A stretch of 37,646 nucleotides of DNA, from positions 1-37,646 of the forward strand of contig JAZQQK010000032.1 in NCBI GenBank assembly GCA_045629065.1, written 5' to 3'. The position numbers and the translations under genes were made by a program. This stretch comes from JAKSSM01 sp045629065. Its GTDB lineage: Bacteria; Bacillota; Clostridia; Peptostreptococcales; Anaerovoracaceae. The notes beneath the pieces were generated by a model. That model was not told the DNA's origin, did no database searches, and worked only from the letters and a program-made list of their open reading frames with translations. This document shows positions 15,312-23,790 of this stretch, piece by piece; within the stretch, counting starts at the first letter, position 1; each line of letters opens with the position of its first letter.

Positions 15312-17929
15312 TCCTTAATTGCGGCTAAAGCTGCTGCGAGTCTTGCAATTGGTACTCTGAATGGAGAGCAAGATACGTATGAAAGTCCTACCTTATGGCA
15401 GAATTCAATAGTCTTAGGGTCGCCACCATGTTCTCCACAGATGCCAAGCTTAATCTTTGGTCTTACTGATTTTCCTGCTTCGCAAGCCATTTGAACGAGC
15501 TTGCCGACGCCAGTTTGGTCAATTGTTTGGAATGGATCCTCTTCAAATATTTTCTTGTCCAAATATGACTTAATAATCTTGCCAGTGTCGTCTCTTGAGA
15601 AACCGAATGTCATCTGAGTGAGGTCATTAGTACCGAATGAGAAGAATTCAGCTTCAGTAGCGATTTCATCAGCTGTAACAGCAGCTCTAGGAGTTTCAAT
15701 CATAGTTCCTACCATGTACTTCATTTCGGAACCTGCTTCCTTGATGAGCTTGTCTGCAGTCTTAACAACTATATCCTTTACAAATTTAAGTTCCTTAACT
15801 GAACCTACGAGAGGAATCATGATTTCTGGAACGATTGTAATATTCATTCTCTTGGAAACAGCGAGTGCTGCGGAGATGATTGCTTCTGTCTGCATCTCAG
15901 CGATAGCTGGTGTAGTGATAGCAAGTCTACAGCCACGATGTCCGAGCATTGGATTCTGTTCGTGGAGTTCCTCCACCTTTGCAGCGAGCACCTCATATGT
16001 TACTCCCATAGTCTTTGCCAAATCGCGAATGTCTTCCTCTTCGTGTGGTAAGAATTCGTGAAGAGGTGGATCGAGAAGTCTAATAGTGACCGGACGCTCA
16101 CCCATTACTTCGTAGATTCCTTCGAAATCTTTCTGTTGGAATGGCTTTAATACTGCGAGAGCTTTTGCTTCCTCTTCAGCTGTATCTGCAAGAATCATTC
16201 TTCTAATTGCAGGAATTCTTTCCTCATCAAAGAACATGTGCTCAGTCCTGCAAAGTCCGATACCTTCAGCGCCAAACTTTACTGCCTGCTTTGCATCTCT
16301 TGGATTATCTGCATTTGTTCTAACCTTGAGTTCTCTAACTTCATCAGCCCAACCCATGAAGATACCGAAATCTCCGGATACTTCAGGTTCAACTGTCTTG
16401 ATATTTCCTAAGTAAACATTACCAGTGGATCCATCGATTGAGATGATATCTCCTTCATGGTATACATTACCCTTTGAATCTTTTACCGTCTTTTCGTCTT
16501 GATCAACGTGGATTTCCGAACAGCCGGAAACGCAGCACTTACCCATACCACGAGCTACTACTGCTGCGTGTGAAGTACGTCCACCACGAGCTGTTAATAT
16601 ACCCTCAGCTACTACCATACCAGCTAAGTCTTCTGGTGAAGTTTCTTCACGAACTAAGATGACCTTTTTACCTTTTTCTACAGCAACTGATGCATCGCTT
16701 GCTGTGAATACGATTTCTCCGCAAGCTGCTCCAGGAGAAGCAGGAAGTCCCTTTGCGAATGGAACTGCTGCCTTTAATTCATCCTTATCGAATGTAGGGT
16801 GAAGGAGCTGGTCAATCTGAGCAGGCTCGAGACGAGTCAATGCTGTCTTTTTATCGATTAAGCCTTCTTGAACCATATCTACAGCAACCTTAACTGCAGC
16901 TTGAGCTGTACGCTTACCGTTACGAGTTTGGAGCATGTAAAGTTTGTTCTTTTCTACTGTGAACTCCATATCTTGCATATCTTTGTAATGCTTTTCTAAG
17001 AGTTCAGCAATTCTTACGAAATCCTTATATGCATCAGGGAATTTTTCAGACATAACTTCGATAGGATAAGGTGTACGAACACCTGCTACTACGTCTTCTC
17101 CTTGTGCATTTACTAGGAATTCTGCAAATAATTTGTGTTCTCCAGTGGAAGGGTCACGAGTGAATGCTACACCTGTACCGGATGTGTCACCCATGTTACC
17201 GAATACCATGGACTGTACATTTACTGCAGTACCGATTGATTCTGGAATATCGTTCAACTCTCTATAAAGAATTGCTCTTTCATTCATCCATGATCTGAAT
17301 ACTGCTTGAACTGCTTGTATTAATTGATCTTTTGGATCTTGAGGGAAAGGCTTACCAGTAAACTTTTTAACTACTTCCTTGTAGCCAACAATTACTTCTT
17401 CTAAGTCCTCTGCTGTCAAGTCTACGTCGAACTTAACTCCCTTCTTTTGCTTTTGACCGTCAAAAACTTTATCAAAGTTTTCTTTAGGAATTTCTTGAAC
17501 TACATCACCGAACATTTGGATGAAACGGCGATAGCTGTCCATAGCGAATCTCTTGTTCTCTGTGAGCTTTGCTAAGCCCTGAACAGATTGATCGTTAAGG
17601 CCTAAGTTTAAGATTGTATCCATCATTCCAGGCATAGAAATCTTTGCGCCCGAACGAACTGATACTAAAAGTGGATTTTCGTTAGAGCCAAATGTCTTTC
17701 CAGTCACTTGCTCCAGTTCTTCCATCTTTACATAAATTTCATTAATGATCTCTTCGTCAATCTTGCGACCACTTTCGTAGTACTTTGTGCAAGCTTCAGT
17801 TGTGATAGTAAACCCGAAAGGAACAGGAAGACCTATTTTAGTCATTTCTGCCAAATTAGCTCCCTTGCCCCCAAGGAGTTCTCTCATATCCTTTGATCCC
17901 TCATTGAATGAATAAATGTACTTTGTCAT
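15308..17929 (-). CDS. ppdK: Pyruvate, phosphate dikinase
   Basis: An 873-residue enzyme interconverting ATP, phosphate and pyruvate with AMP, PPi and PEP. The N-terminal ATP-grasp domain has SVRSGAKISMPGMMDTILNLG and ends near residue 340. The central swivelling domain carries the phosphorylated His454 in GGRTSHAAVVARG. The C-terminal PEP/pyruvate barrel contains GTNDLTQMTFGFSRDD and the catalytic Cys in GICGEHGGDP. The length matches clostridial PPDK (about 874). In anaerobes it supports PPi-linked glycolysis or gluconeogenesis. It lies 61 bases after glyS without a clear terminator. AGGGAG precedes the ATG. Confidence 0.98.
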   Translation of the reverse strand: MTKYIYSFNEGSKDMRELLGGKGANLAEMTKIGLPVPFGFTITTEACTKYYESGRKIDEEIINEIYVKMEELEQVTGKTFGSNENPLLVSVRSGAKISMPGMMDTILNLGLNDQSVQGLAKLTENKRFAMDSYRRFIQMFGDVVQEIPKENFDKVFDGQKQKKGVKFDVDLTAEDLEEVIVGYKEVVKKFTGKPFPQDPKDQLIQAVQAVFRSWMNERAILYRELNDIPESIGTAVNVQSMVFGNMGDTSGTGVAFTRDPSTGEHKLFAEFLVNAQGEDVVAGVRTPYPIEVMSEKFPDAYKDFVRIAELLEKHYKDMQDMEFTVEKNKLYMLQTRNGKRTAQAAVKVAVDMVQEGLIDKKTALTRLEPAQIDQLLHPTFDKDELKAAVPFAKGLPASPGAACGEIVFTASDASVAVEKGKKVILVREETSPEDLAGMVVAEGILTARGGRTSHAAVVARGMGKCCVSGCSEIHVDQDEKTVKDSKGNVYHEGDIISIDGSTGNVYLGNIKTVEPEVSGDFGIFMGWADEVRELKVRTNADNPRDAKQAVKFGAEGIGLCRTEHMFFDEERIPAIRRMILADTAEEEAKALAVLKPFQQKDFEGIYEVMGERPVTIRLLDPPLHEFLPHEEEDIRDLAKTMGVTYEVLAAKVEELHEQNPMLGHRGCRLAITTPAIAEMQTEAIISAALAVSKRMNITIVPEIMIPLVGSVKELKFVKDIVVKTADKLIKEAGSEMKYMVGTMIETPRAAVTADEIATEAEFFSFGTNDLTQMTFGFSRDDTGKIIKSYLDKKIFEEDPFQTIDQTGVGKLVQMACEAGKSVRPKIKLGICGEHGGDPKTIEFCHKVGLSYVSCSPFRVPIARLAAALAAIKE

Positions 17930-17990
17930 TTTTTCTCCCTAAATTGAAATATTTGCAATATTTGATGGGTTTTACGCCAGTTGGCTGCAA

Positions 17991-19394
17991 TTAAAATTCT
18001 AAGCGGTCTTCGACATATTTGCGAACTTCAGCAACTGGGATTCTAACTTGTTCCATAGAATCACGATCTCTTACTGTTACGCACTTATCTGTTTCTGTGT
18101 CAAAGTCTACGCAGATTGAGAATGGTGTACCAATTTCGTCTTCTCTTCTGTAACGCTTGCCGATTGAACCTGCAGCATCATAATCAACCATGAAGTACTT
18201 GGAAAGTTCTTCGTAGATTGGAGTTGCTACATCTTCAAGCTTCTTTGCGAGAGGAAGTACTGCACACTTAAATGGTGCAAGAGCTGGGTGAAGGTGAAGA
18301 ACTGTTCTAACATCTTCCTTACCATCTTCACTCGTTAAAGTTTCCTCATCATAAGCATCTACTAAGAATGCGAGTGCTACACGGTCTGCACCGAGTGAAG
18401 GTTCGATTACATAAGGAACAACCTTTTGTCCGTTCTCTGAATTTACATAAGATAAATCCTGACCGGATGTCTTGATGTGTTGATTCAAGTCGTAATCTGT
18501 TCTATCTGCGATACCCCAAAGTTCGCCCCATCCAAATGGGAAGAGATATTCAATATCTGTAGTTCCCTTTGAATAGAATGCGAGTTCCTCTGGTGAGTGA
18601 TCTCTAGTTCTCATCTTTTCAGGAGTCATACCGAGCTTCTTTAAGAAATCGATGGAGAATTGTCTCCAATACTTAAACCATTCAAGGTCAGTACCTGGCT
18701 CACAGAAGAATTCGAGTTCCATCTGTTCACATTCACGTGTTCTGAATGTGAAGTTGCCAGGAGTGATTTCGTTACGGAATGACTTACCGATTTGAGCAAT
18801 ACCATAAGGTAATTTCTTTCTGGAAGCTCTCTGAACATTACGGAAGTTTACGAAAATGCCCTGTGCTGTTTCAGGTCTTAAATAGAGTTCAGCCTTGCTG
18901 TCCTCAGTTACGCCTTGGAAAGTCTTGAACATTAAGTTAAATTGTCTAATTGATGTGAAATCTGACTTGCCACAATCTGGACATGGAATCTTGTTCTCTG
19001 CGATATAGCTTTCAAGCTTTTCATTAGACCAGCCATCAACTACCATTTCTACGCCATTATCATGATTCCATTCTTCAATGAGCTTATCAGCTCTAATTCT
19101 TGACTTGCAGGCCTTGCAGTCAATAAGAGGATCTGAGAAACCGCCTACGTGGCCTGATGCAACCCAAGTTTGTGGGTTCATGAGGATAGCTGCATCTAAT
19201 CCTACGTTGTACTTGGATTCCTGTACGAATTTTTTCCACCAAGCCTTCTTAACATTGTTCTTAAATTCTACTCCAAGTGGACCGTAGTCCCATGTATTTG
19301 CAAGTCCGCCGTAGATTTCTGAACCAGGGAAAATAAATCCTCTGTTCTTTGCGAGAGCTACGACTTTCTCCATTGTTACGCCTTCAAATGCCAT
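17991..19394 (-). CDS. glyQS: Glycyl-tRNA synthetase, single-chain alpha2 type
   Basis: A 467-residue class II synthetase charging tRNA-Gly. Visible are the N-terminal FIFPGSEIYGGLANTWDYGP segment, two cysteine pairs (CKACKS and CPDCGKSD) that probably bind zinc, and motif 2 around FRNEITPGNFTFRTRECEQM. The catalytic core RPETAQGIFVNF, motif 3 EPSLGADRVALAFL, and a C-terminal anticodon-binding domain (HPALAPFKCAVLPL) are also present. The length is normal for the homodimeric bacterial/eukaryal type. Its ATG shares one base with the stop of the upstream DUF4342 gene, so there is no room for a T-box directly before it. Confidence 0.97.
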   Translation of the reverse strand: MAFEGVTMEKVVALAKNRGFIFPGSEIYGGLANTWDYGPLGVEFKNNVKKAWWKKFVQESKYNVGLDAAILMNPQTWVASGHVGGFSDPLIDCKACKSRIRADKLIEEWNHDNGVEMVVDGWSNEKLESYIAENKIPCPDCGKSDFTSIRQFNLMFKTFQGVTEDSKAELYLRPETAQGIFVNFRNVQRASRKKLPYGIAQIGKSFRNEITPGNFTFRTRECEQMELEFFCEPGTDLEWFKYWRQFSIDFLKKLGMTPEKMRTRDHSPEELAFYSKGTTDIEYLFPFGWGELWGIADRTDYDLNQHIKTSGQDLSYVNSENGQKVVPYVIEPSLGADRVALAFLVDAYDEETLTSEDGKEDVRTVLHLHPALAPFKCAVLPLAKKLEDVATPIYEELSKYFMVDYDAAGSIGKRYRREDEIGTPFSICVDFDTETDKCVTVRDRDSMEQVRIPVAEVRKYVEDRLEF

Positions 19395-20284
19395 TATTTC
19401 TCATCTTCCTTTCCGAGTTTTGTATCATCATCTGAAAAATCTACATTGTCAAACAACTTGCCGTCTTTTCCATTCTTTCTTTCTTCTAATTTTTCTTTTG
19501 CAAAGTCCCAAGCATCCATACCTCTATTCTTTGCATAATCAAAGGCCTTTTCGCCACCTTCTTTTGCTGTTTCCCAAACTTCAGGGGCTTTCTCCTTAGC
19601 ATAGTCCCAAGCCTTAGTTCCTTCTTCCTTTGCAGTTTCCCAAACTTCAGGAGCTTTCTCCTTAGCATAGTCCCAAGCTTTAGTTCCTTCTTCCTTAGCT
19701 GCTTCCCAAACTTCTGGAGCTTTTTCCTTGGCATAATCCCAAGCCTTAGTTCCTTCTTCCTTAGCGAAATCCCATGCTTGTTCGCCTTTTTCTTTAGCAA
19801 AGTTCCAAACTTCTGGGCCCTTCTCCTTAGCGAAATCCCAAGCCTGGCCGCCCTTTTCTTTAGCATAATCAACGCCACCCTGAACCTTTTCGCTAACATC
19901 TATTGTCTTGCCGTCGTCTGTTACAATTTCAACCTTGCAGCTATTACCGAATGTAACAATCGCTGCAATAAGCATAGTCCAAGGAGCAAGTGCAACACCG
20001 ATGATGCCTGCATTTACAGGAACATTAGCAATTACATTATCGCCTTTTTTGATAGAAATCTTTGTAACATTTCCCTTCTTGACTAATGCTTTTAATTTTT
20101 CGATAAGATCGCTTGTAACAGCTTCTGCTTTAGTTGCTGTTGAATCTTCATCAACCTTCTGTTCGATCAGGATAATTGCATCTACAACGCTTCCCTCACA
20201 AGCTTCTAATGCTTCTTTAGCTTCCTTGTAGGATACGCCTGTTCTGTCCTTGACCAATTCGATTTTTTCGAGTGTAATTTCCAT
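19394..20284 (-). CDS. DUF4342-like protein with an N-terminal UBA/TS-N-like domain and eleven-residue Trp repeats
   Basis: A 296-residue protein in three parts. Residues 1-45 (VKDRTGVSYKEAKEALEACE, GSVVDAI) look like the UBA/TS-N fold of EF-Ts. Residues about 58-132 resemble DUF4342, with KGNVTKISIKKGDNVIANVPV, a hydrophobic helix (NAGIIGVALAPWTMLIAAIV) and a short beta tail. Residues 138-268 consist of about twelve 11-residue repeats. Trp stands at 149, 160, 171, 182, 193, 204, 215, 226, 237 and 259, with Phe at 248. The repeats are rich in Ala, Lys and Glu (WDYAKEKAPEV type). This is the periodicity of amphipathic membrane-binding helices such as those of LEA or apolipoprotein-like proteins. 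An acidic tail follows. It is translationally coupled to glyQS. The function is unknown. Confidence 0.82.
   Translation of the reverse strand: MEITLEKIELVKDRTGVSYKEAKEALEACEGSVVDAIILIEQKVDEDSTATKAEAVTSDLIEKLKALVKKGNVTKISIKKGDNVIANVPVNAGIIGVALAPWTMLIAAIVTFGNSCKVEIVTDDGKTIDVSEKVQGGVDYAKEKGGQAWDFAKEKGPEVWNFAKEKGEQAWDFAKEEGTKAWDYAKEKAPEVWEAAKEEGTKAWDYAKEKAPEVWETAKEEGTKAWDYAKEKAPEVWETAKEGGEKAFDYAKNRGMDAWDFAKEKLEERKNGKDGKLFDNVDFSDDDTKLGKEDEK
19481..19873 (-). repeat. Tandem 33/66-base coding repeats
   Basis: The Trp-repeat region of the DUF4342-like gene. The best copies are three consecutive 66-base units at 19759-19694, 19693-19628 and 19627-19562, each encoding the 22 residues EEGTKAWDYAKEKAPEVWE(T/A)AK. 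The last two differ at only a few bases, which suggests recent duplication by slippage or recombination. Outer units have diverged. Confidence 0.88.
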
Positions 20285-20326
20285 TTTGTTTCCTTTCCCC
20301 CGCTATGGTTTAGCAGGTCTAAAATA

Positions 20327-21094
20327 TTATTTAGCTGATGGATCAGCCACTGTGAGCATTTCGCTCTTCAATATACCTATGTCTAGGTGATATTCCATGT
20401 ACTTTTTCAGTATTTCCCTGAGCTTTAATGCGATCTCATCGTCCAAAGCAAGTTTTTCAAAAGAACTGAATGGTTCTTTTTGGAAATACTTTAATATGTT
20501 TACTATGCCAAAATTTGTATCGTAAATCATCACGTCTTGACTGCTCTCAGTGAGAGCCTTAGCGCATTCTCCACAAACCATGCCTCCCTGATTGATACTG
20601 AAAAATCTATCACAACCTGGTTTGCCACATTCTGCACACGAGCCGATGACAGGCATTACTCCTAGCATATCCAAAGCCTTAACCATATAAGCGATGACAA
20701 GCGTATCTACTTTTTTAGAACGCTTTTCCAAAGCCGTTAAGAAATCCAGTAAAGTTTGGAATAGTCTAGGTTGCATAACCTCTTCAGGAATTAGCTTGTC
20801 AGTGAGCTCAAGCACAAAGCTTGCCTGCATGTATTTATCCAAATCCTCACCTATTCCATAAAAGCTTTCAAGCACCTGTCCGGAATTCAAACTATATGAA
20901 TCCTTCGTCTTAAAAAGTTCATATCTACCATAGGTGAACGGTCTTGTGATAAGAGCAGATTTGTTCTTCCCACCCTCGCTAATTGAAGAGCCGACACTTA
21001 TTTTGCCATACTTCTTGGAGAAAAGCACAACCATGCGTCTAGAAGTCATAGTTTTAACTTGTCTAAGCACAATCGCTTCGGTATCTGTAACCAT
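20327..21094 (-). CDS. recO: DNA repair protein RecO
   Basis: A 255-residue RecO. The N-terminal OB-fold starts MVTDTEAIVLRQVKTMTSRR and includes the GKISVGSSI strand. The all-helical C-terminal part carries a zinc-finger-like Cys set (CAECGKPGCD and CGECAK). RecO works with RecR and RecF to load RecA on SSB-coated single-stranded DNA. The length is typical. It has its own promoter after the terminator of an upstream RNA gene. GGAGG precedes the ATG. The conserved Firmicutes link era-recO-glyS is kept here, interrupted by the RNA. Confidence 0.96.
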   Translation of the reverse strand: MVTDTEAIVLRQVKTMTSRRMVVLFSKKYGKISVGSSISEGGKNKSALITRPFTYGRYELFKTKDSYSLNSGQVLESFYGIGEDLDKYMQASFVLELTDKLIPEEVMQPRLFQTLLDFLTALEKRSKKVDTLVIAYMVKALDMLGVMPVIGSCAECGKPGCDRFFSINQGGMVCGECAKALTESSQDVMIYDTNFGIVNILKYFQKEPFSSFEKLALDDEIALKLREILKKYMEYHLDIGILKSEMLTVADPSAK

Positions 21095-21121
21095 ACTTCC
21101 TCCAATTCCATAGTTATATAA

Positions 21122-21150
21122 ATTATAACATTATATAGAAGAAAAAGCAA
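21122..21150 (-). promoter_or_regulatory. recO promoter
   Basis: Minus strand TTGCTT at 21150-21145, a 17-base spacer, and TATAAT at 21127-21122, placed just after the upstream RNA's terminator and 28 bases before the recO start codon. Confidence 0.8.
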
Positions 21151-21153
21151 AGA

Positions 21154-21182
21154 ATAAAAAATGCGCAGCAAAAGCTGCGCAT
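21154..21182 (-). terminator. Terminator of the structured RNA
   Basis: Perfect 9-base arms ATGCGCAGC/GCTGCGCAT (21182-21174 and 21169-21161 on the minus strand) around TTTT, followed by TTTTTTA. Confidence 0.93.
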
Positions 21183-21317
21183 CAAAAAGCAACTACCTCG
21201 TGCTGCAGTGCAACGTGAGTTCGGATTACAACGGTAATCAAAATTAGGTAGTGCTTTTTACCGAAATAAAAAGCACACCATTGTAATCCGTAAAAAGCAA
21301 TATTTAGTTGCACTGCG
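21155..21317 (-). ncRNA. Independent structured small RNA of about 160 nt (6S-like rod, identity unknown)
   Basis: The era-recO gap holds a complete RNA transcription unit with its own promoter and terminator. The transcript folds into a long rod. The closing stem pairs 21316-21307 with 21214-21205 (GCAGTGCAAC/GTTGCACTGC, perfect). A middle stem pairs 21291-21279 with 21234-21222 (CGGATTACAA/TTGTAATCCG plus three pairs). An apical stem pairs 21277-21268 with 21261-21252. A bubble of about 15 nt on the 5' side and 7 nt on the 3' side separates the first two stems, as in 6S RNA. A tail segment (21198-21184) is complementary to 21260-21247 with one bulge, so an alternative fold is possible. No open frame of note. 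6S identity is only an architectural guess. Confidence 0.72.
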
Positions 21318-21322
21318 GGTTA

Positions 21323-21351
21323 ATTATACCACATCACACTTTTTATATCAA
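21323..21351 (-). promoter_or_regulatory. Promoter of the structured RNA
   Basis: Minus strand TTGATA at 21351-21346, a 17-base spacer, and a consensus TATAAT at 21328-21323. It is one of the best promoters in the window and lies directly behind the era terminator. Confidence 0.9.
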
Positions 21352-21376
21352 GAAAAAGCGGTGGTCTCCCACCGCT
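21352..21376 (-). terminator. Terminator after era
   Basis: Arms AGCGGTGG and CCACCGCT (21376-21369 and 21364-21357 on the minus strand) with a 4-base loop, then a U-run from the plus-strand A-run at 21353-21357. It separates the ybeY-phoH-cdd-era unit from the RNA gene. Confidence 0.92.
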
Positions 21377-21396
21377 TTCGTATTACATTTAATCAA

Positions 21397-22386
21397 TTAT
21401 TTTTTACTCTTCGTATATCCAAAATTATTTAATGCCTGATCATTGTTTTTCCAGTCCTTACGAACTTTGCAGAAGAGTTCAAGCATAACCTTCGTTCCGA
21501 GAAGTGCCTCGATTTCAAGCCTTGCAGCTTTACCTATTCCCTTTATTTTTTTTCCTTCGTGTCCGATAATAATGGCTTTATGTGAATCGCGCTCGCAGAA
21601 GATTGTGGCAGAGATTCGAGTGAGCTCATTGCCCGCCTTGTCGTGTCCGCCCTCTTCAAATGAATCGATCTCTACAGCAGTGCCGTGAGGAACTTCGTCA
21701 TTCAAATATAGCAAAAGTTTTTCTCTAATTATCTCAGAAACTAAGAATCTTTCTAGATGATCTGTTACTATTCCCTCTGGGAAGTACATAGGTCCTTCTG
21801 GTACGAGTTCCTCGAGCCGCTTAAGAATAACGTCTACGTTCTTCTTTTCTCTAGCAGATACTCCGTACACTTCCTCAAAGATACCCATTTTGCTGTATTC
21901 TTCATAGATTTCCTTGAATTCCTCCGGTTTCATCTTATCAATCTTATTAATGATTAAAAATTTTGGAGTCTTTACCTGCTTTAAGGCTTCAAGAATGAAA
22001 TGATCGCCACCCTTTTCGGAATACTTTTCATCCACTAAAAATAGCACACAATCCACTTCACTAAACGCACCCATAGCAGAATCTGTCATGAATTCTCCGA
22101 GCTTAGAATGTGGCTTGTGGATTCCTGGTGTATCTATGAAGACCAACTGCACACCATCTTTTGGTTTGCCAGCACTACTAGACTTTCCAAAAAATTGATT
22201 GATGATATCGTCAGATGCTGTCGATTCTTCCCTTGAATCCACCCTTGTGTAAATTCCACGGATATTGTTTCTTGTGGTTTGTGGCTTATCGGTTGCGATT
22301 GCAATCTTTTCGCCTAGAATTGCATTTAACAGTGTGGACTTTCCTACATTAGGACGTCCTACAATTGAAATGAAACCTGATTTCAT
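21397..22386 (-). CDS. era: GTPase Era with an insertion in the effector region
   Basis: A 329-residue Era, the GTPase needed for 16S rRNA processing and 30S maturation. G1 is GRPNVGKS (10-17), G3 DTPG (85-88), G4 NKID, and a C-terminal KH domain has IIGHEGKKIKGIGKAAR. Typical Era is about 300 residues. The excess lies between TTRNNIRGIYT and VQLVFIDTPG (about residues 48-77). It is a Ser/Asp/Lys-rich insertion (REESTASDDIINQFFGKSSS) between the switch I region and G3. It follows cdd by 29 bases in the common Firmicutes order ybeY-phoH-cdd-era. Confidence 0.97.
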   Translation of the reverse strand: MKSGFISIVGRPNVGKSTLLNAILGEKIAIATDKPQTTRNNIRGIYTRVDSREESTASDDIINQFFGKSSSAGKPKDGVQLVFIDTPGIHKPHSKLGEFMTDSAMGAFSEVDCVLFLVDEKYSEKGGDHFILEALKQVKTPKFLIINKIDKMKPEEFKEIYEEYSKMGIFEEVYGVSAREKKNVDVILKRLEELVPEGPMYFPEGIVTDHLERFLVSEIIREKLLLYLNDEVPHGTAVEIDSFEEGGHDKAGNELTRISATIFCERDSHKAIIIGHEGKKIKGIGKAARLEIEALLGTKVMLELFCKVRKDWKNNDQALNNFGYTKSKK

Positions 22387-22415
22387 ATTTCTCCTTATAT
22401 CTTCTCTTCGGTTTT

Positions 22416-22805
22416 CTAGAAACTGTCTACTCTGAATCCCTCTGGTAAGATTTCTGTCATAGTCATCTTTTTGATGTGGTCCTCATCGGCGGCAGTCATA
22501 ACGATGAAATCATCATCGCAGAATTCCTTCATGAACTGTCTGCAAATTCCGCATGGCCAAGCTTCTCCACCTGAAGATGTAATCATAATCTTCGCAAAGT
22601 CATGGTGTCCTTCAGAAATCGCTTTTACCATAGCTGTACGCTCTGCGCAAATTGTAGCGCCGAGAGATGAGTTCTCGACATTGCATCCAGTAATGATTGT
22701 GCCGTCTTTACATTCGAGAGCTGCACCTACTGCGAAATGGCTGAATGGTGCGTATGACATCTTAGTCATATCCTTTGCGATTCTATACAATTCTTTATCT
22801 GTCAT
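22416..22805 (-). CDS. cdd: Cytidine deaminase
   Basis: A 129-residue homotetramer-type cytidine deaminase that converts cytidine or deoxycytidine to uridine forms for salvage. The zinc site shows as CAERTA (with catalytic Glu) and PCGICRQ. The N-terminal YAPFSHFAVGAALECKDG and GCNVENSS segments bind substrate. The length is standard. It sits between phoH and era as in many Firmicutes, 9 bases after phoH, with GGAG before the ATG. Confidence 0.97.
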   Translation of the reverse strand: MTDKELYRIAKDMTKMSYAPFSHFAVGAALECKDGTIITGCNVENSSLGATICAERTAMVKAISEGHHDFAKIMITSSGGEAWPCGICRQFMKEFCDDDFIVMTAADEDHIKKMTMTEILPEGFRVDSF

Positions 22806-22814
22806 GTTTTCTCC

Positions 22815-23789
22815 TTATTCCTGAAGTTCTTCTGGATACTTTTTATAATACTGATCGTATGCGTTTACAATCTTTCTAACTAATTCATGGCGTACAACAT
22901 CTGTATCTGTAAGCTCACAAAAAGCGATGTCCTTAACTGGTTTTAGAACCCTCATAGCTTCAACCAAACCGGACTTCTTTCCCTTTGGTAGGTCTATCTG
23001 TGTTACGTCTCCTGTAACAACCACTTTAGAACCAAAGCCCATACGAGTCAGGAACATCTTCATCTGCTCGCGAGTGGCGTTCTGCGCTTCGTCCAAGATA
23101 ATAAATGAGTTGTCAAGCGTTCTACCTCTCATATATGCAAGAGGAACGACCTCGATAGCTTCCTTTTCTTTTAATCTAAGAGCTGCATCTCTACCGAGCA
23201 CATCATAAAGCGCATCGTAGAGTGGTCTAAGATAAGGGTCAACCTTTTCCTGGAGATCTCCCGGTAAGAAACCGAGTCTTTCGCCGGCTTCTACAGCAGG
23301 TCTTGCGAGGATAATCTTTTGAACTTCCTTGTTCTTAAAAGCATTGATAGCCATAGCTACTGCAATGTATGTCTTACCTGTACCCGCTGGTCCAATACCG
23401 AATACAATATCATGCGTCCTAATTGCATCTACATAGGCCTTTTGACCAAGTGTCTTTGGCTTTAATGGTTTGCCGCGGTGTGTAAAACATATTACATCTT
23501 TTCCTACACGGTTTTCGTGGTATGAAACGCCTTCCTTTGCAAGGTTTACAATGTATGATGCCTTCTGTTTATCCAGGCCCTCTCCCTCGAGAAGATAAGT
23601 CATAAATTCACTTAAAGACATACTTGCGATATCGATATTTTCTTCGGACTCTCCTGTAAGAATAAGTTCATCGTTACGCTGCATTATGCTTACACCAGTT
23701 GCCTCTTCTACTAGGTGAAGATTGCAATCCATGATGCCAAAAAGCTCGGTTCTATCTATTTCTTCAATTATTGCCAGTCTTTTTTCCAA
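22815..23789 (-). CDS. phoH: PhoH-like ATPase
   Basis: A 324-residue PhoH-family P-loop protein. The N-terminal region (about 1-110) has a small KH-like part, followed by RGKPLKPKTLGQKAYVDAIR, Walker A GPAGTGKTYIA, RPAVEAGERLGFLPGDLQEK and Walker B FIILDEAQNA. Despite its name the Firmicutes homologue is associated with RNA metabolism, and its conserved neighbour ybeY supports that. It follows ybeY by one base and precedes cdd by 9. Confidence 0.95.
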   Translation of the reverse strand: MEKRLAIIEEIDRTELFGIMDCNLHLVEEATGVSIMQRNDELILTGESEENIDIASMSLSEFMTYLLEGEGLDKQKASYIVNLAKEGVSYHENRVGKDVICFTHRGKPLKPKTLGQKAYVDAIRTHDIVFGIGPAGTGKTYIAVAMAINAFKNKEVQKIILARPAVEAGERLGFLPGDLQEKVDPYLRPLYDALYDVLGRDAALRLKEKEAIEVVPLAYMRGRTLDNSFIILDEAQNATREQMKMFLTRMGFGSKVVVTGDVTQIDLPKGKKSGLVEAMRVLKPVKDIAFCELTDTDVVRHELVRKIVNAYDQYYKKYPEELQE

Positions 23790-23790
23790 A

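Noticed and set aside
17930..17990. T-box or other riboswitch before ppdK or glyQS
   Set aside because: The gap is only 61 bases and glyQS overlaps its upstream gene, leaving no room. No T-box motif was seen.
21155..21317. A riboswitch controlling recO
   Set aside because: recO has its own promoter after the RNA's terminator, so the RNA is more likely a separate gene.
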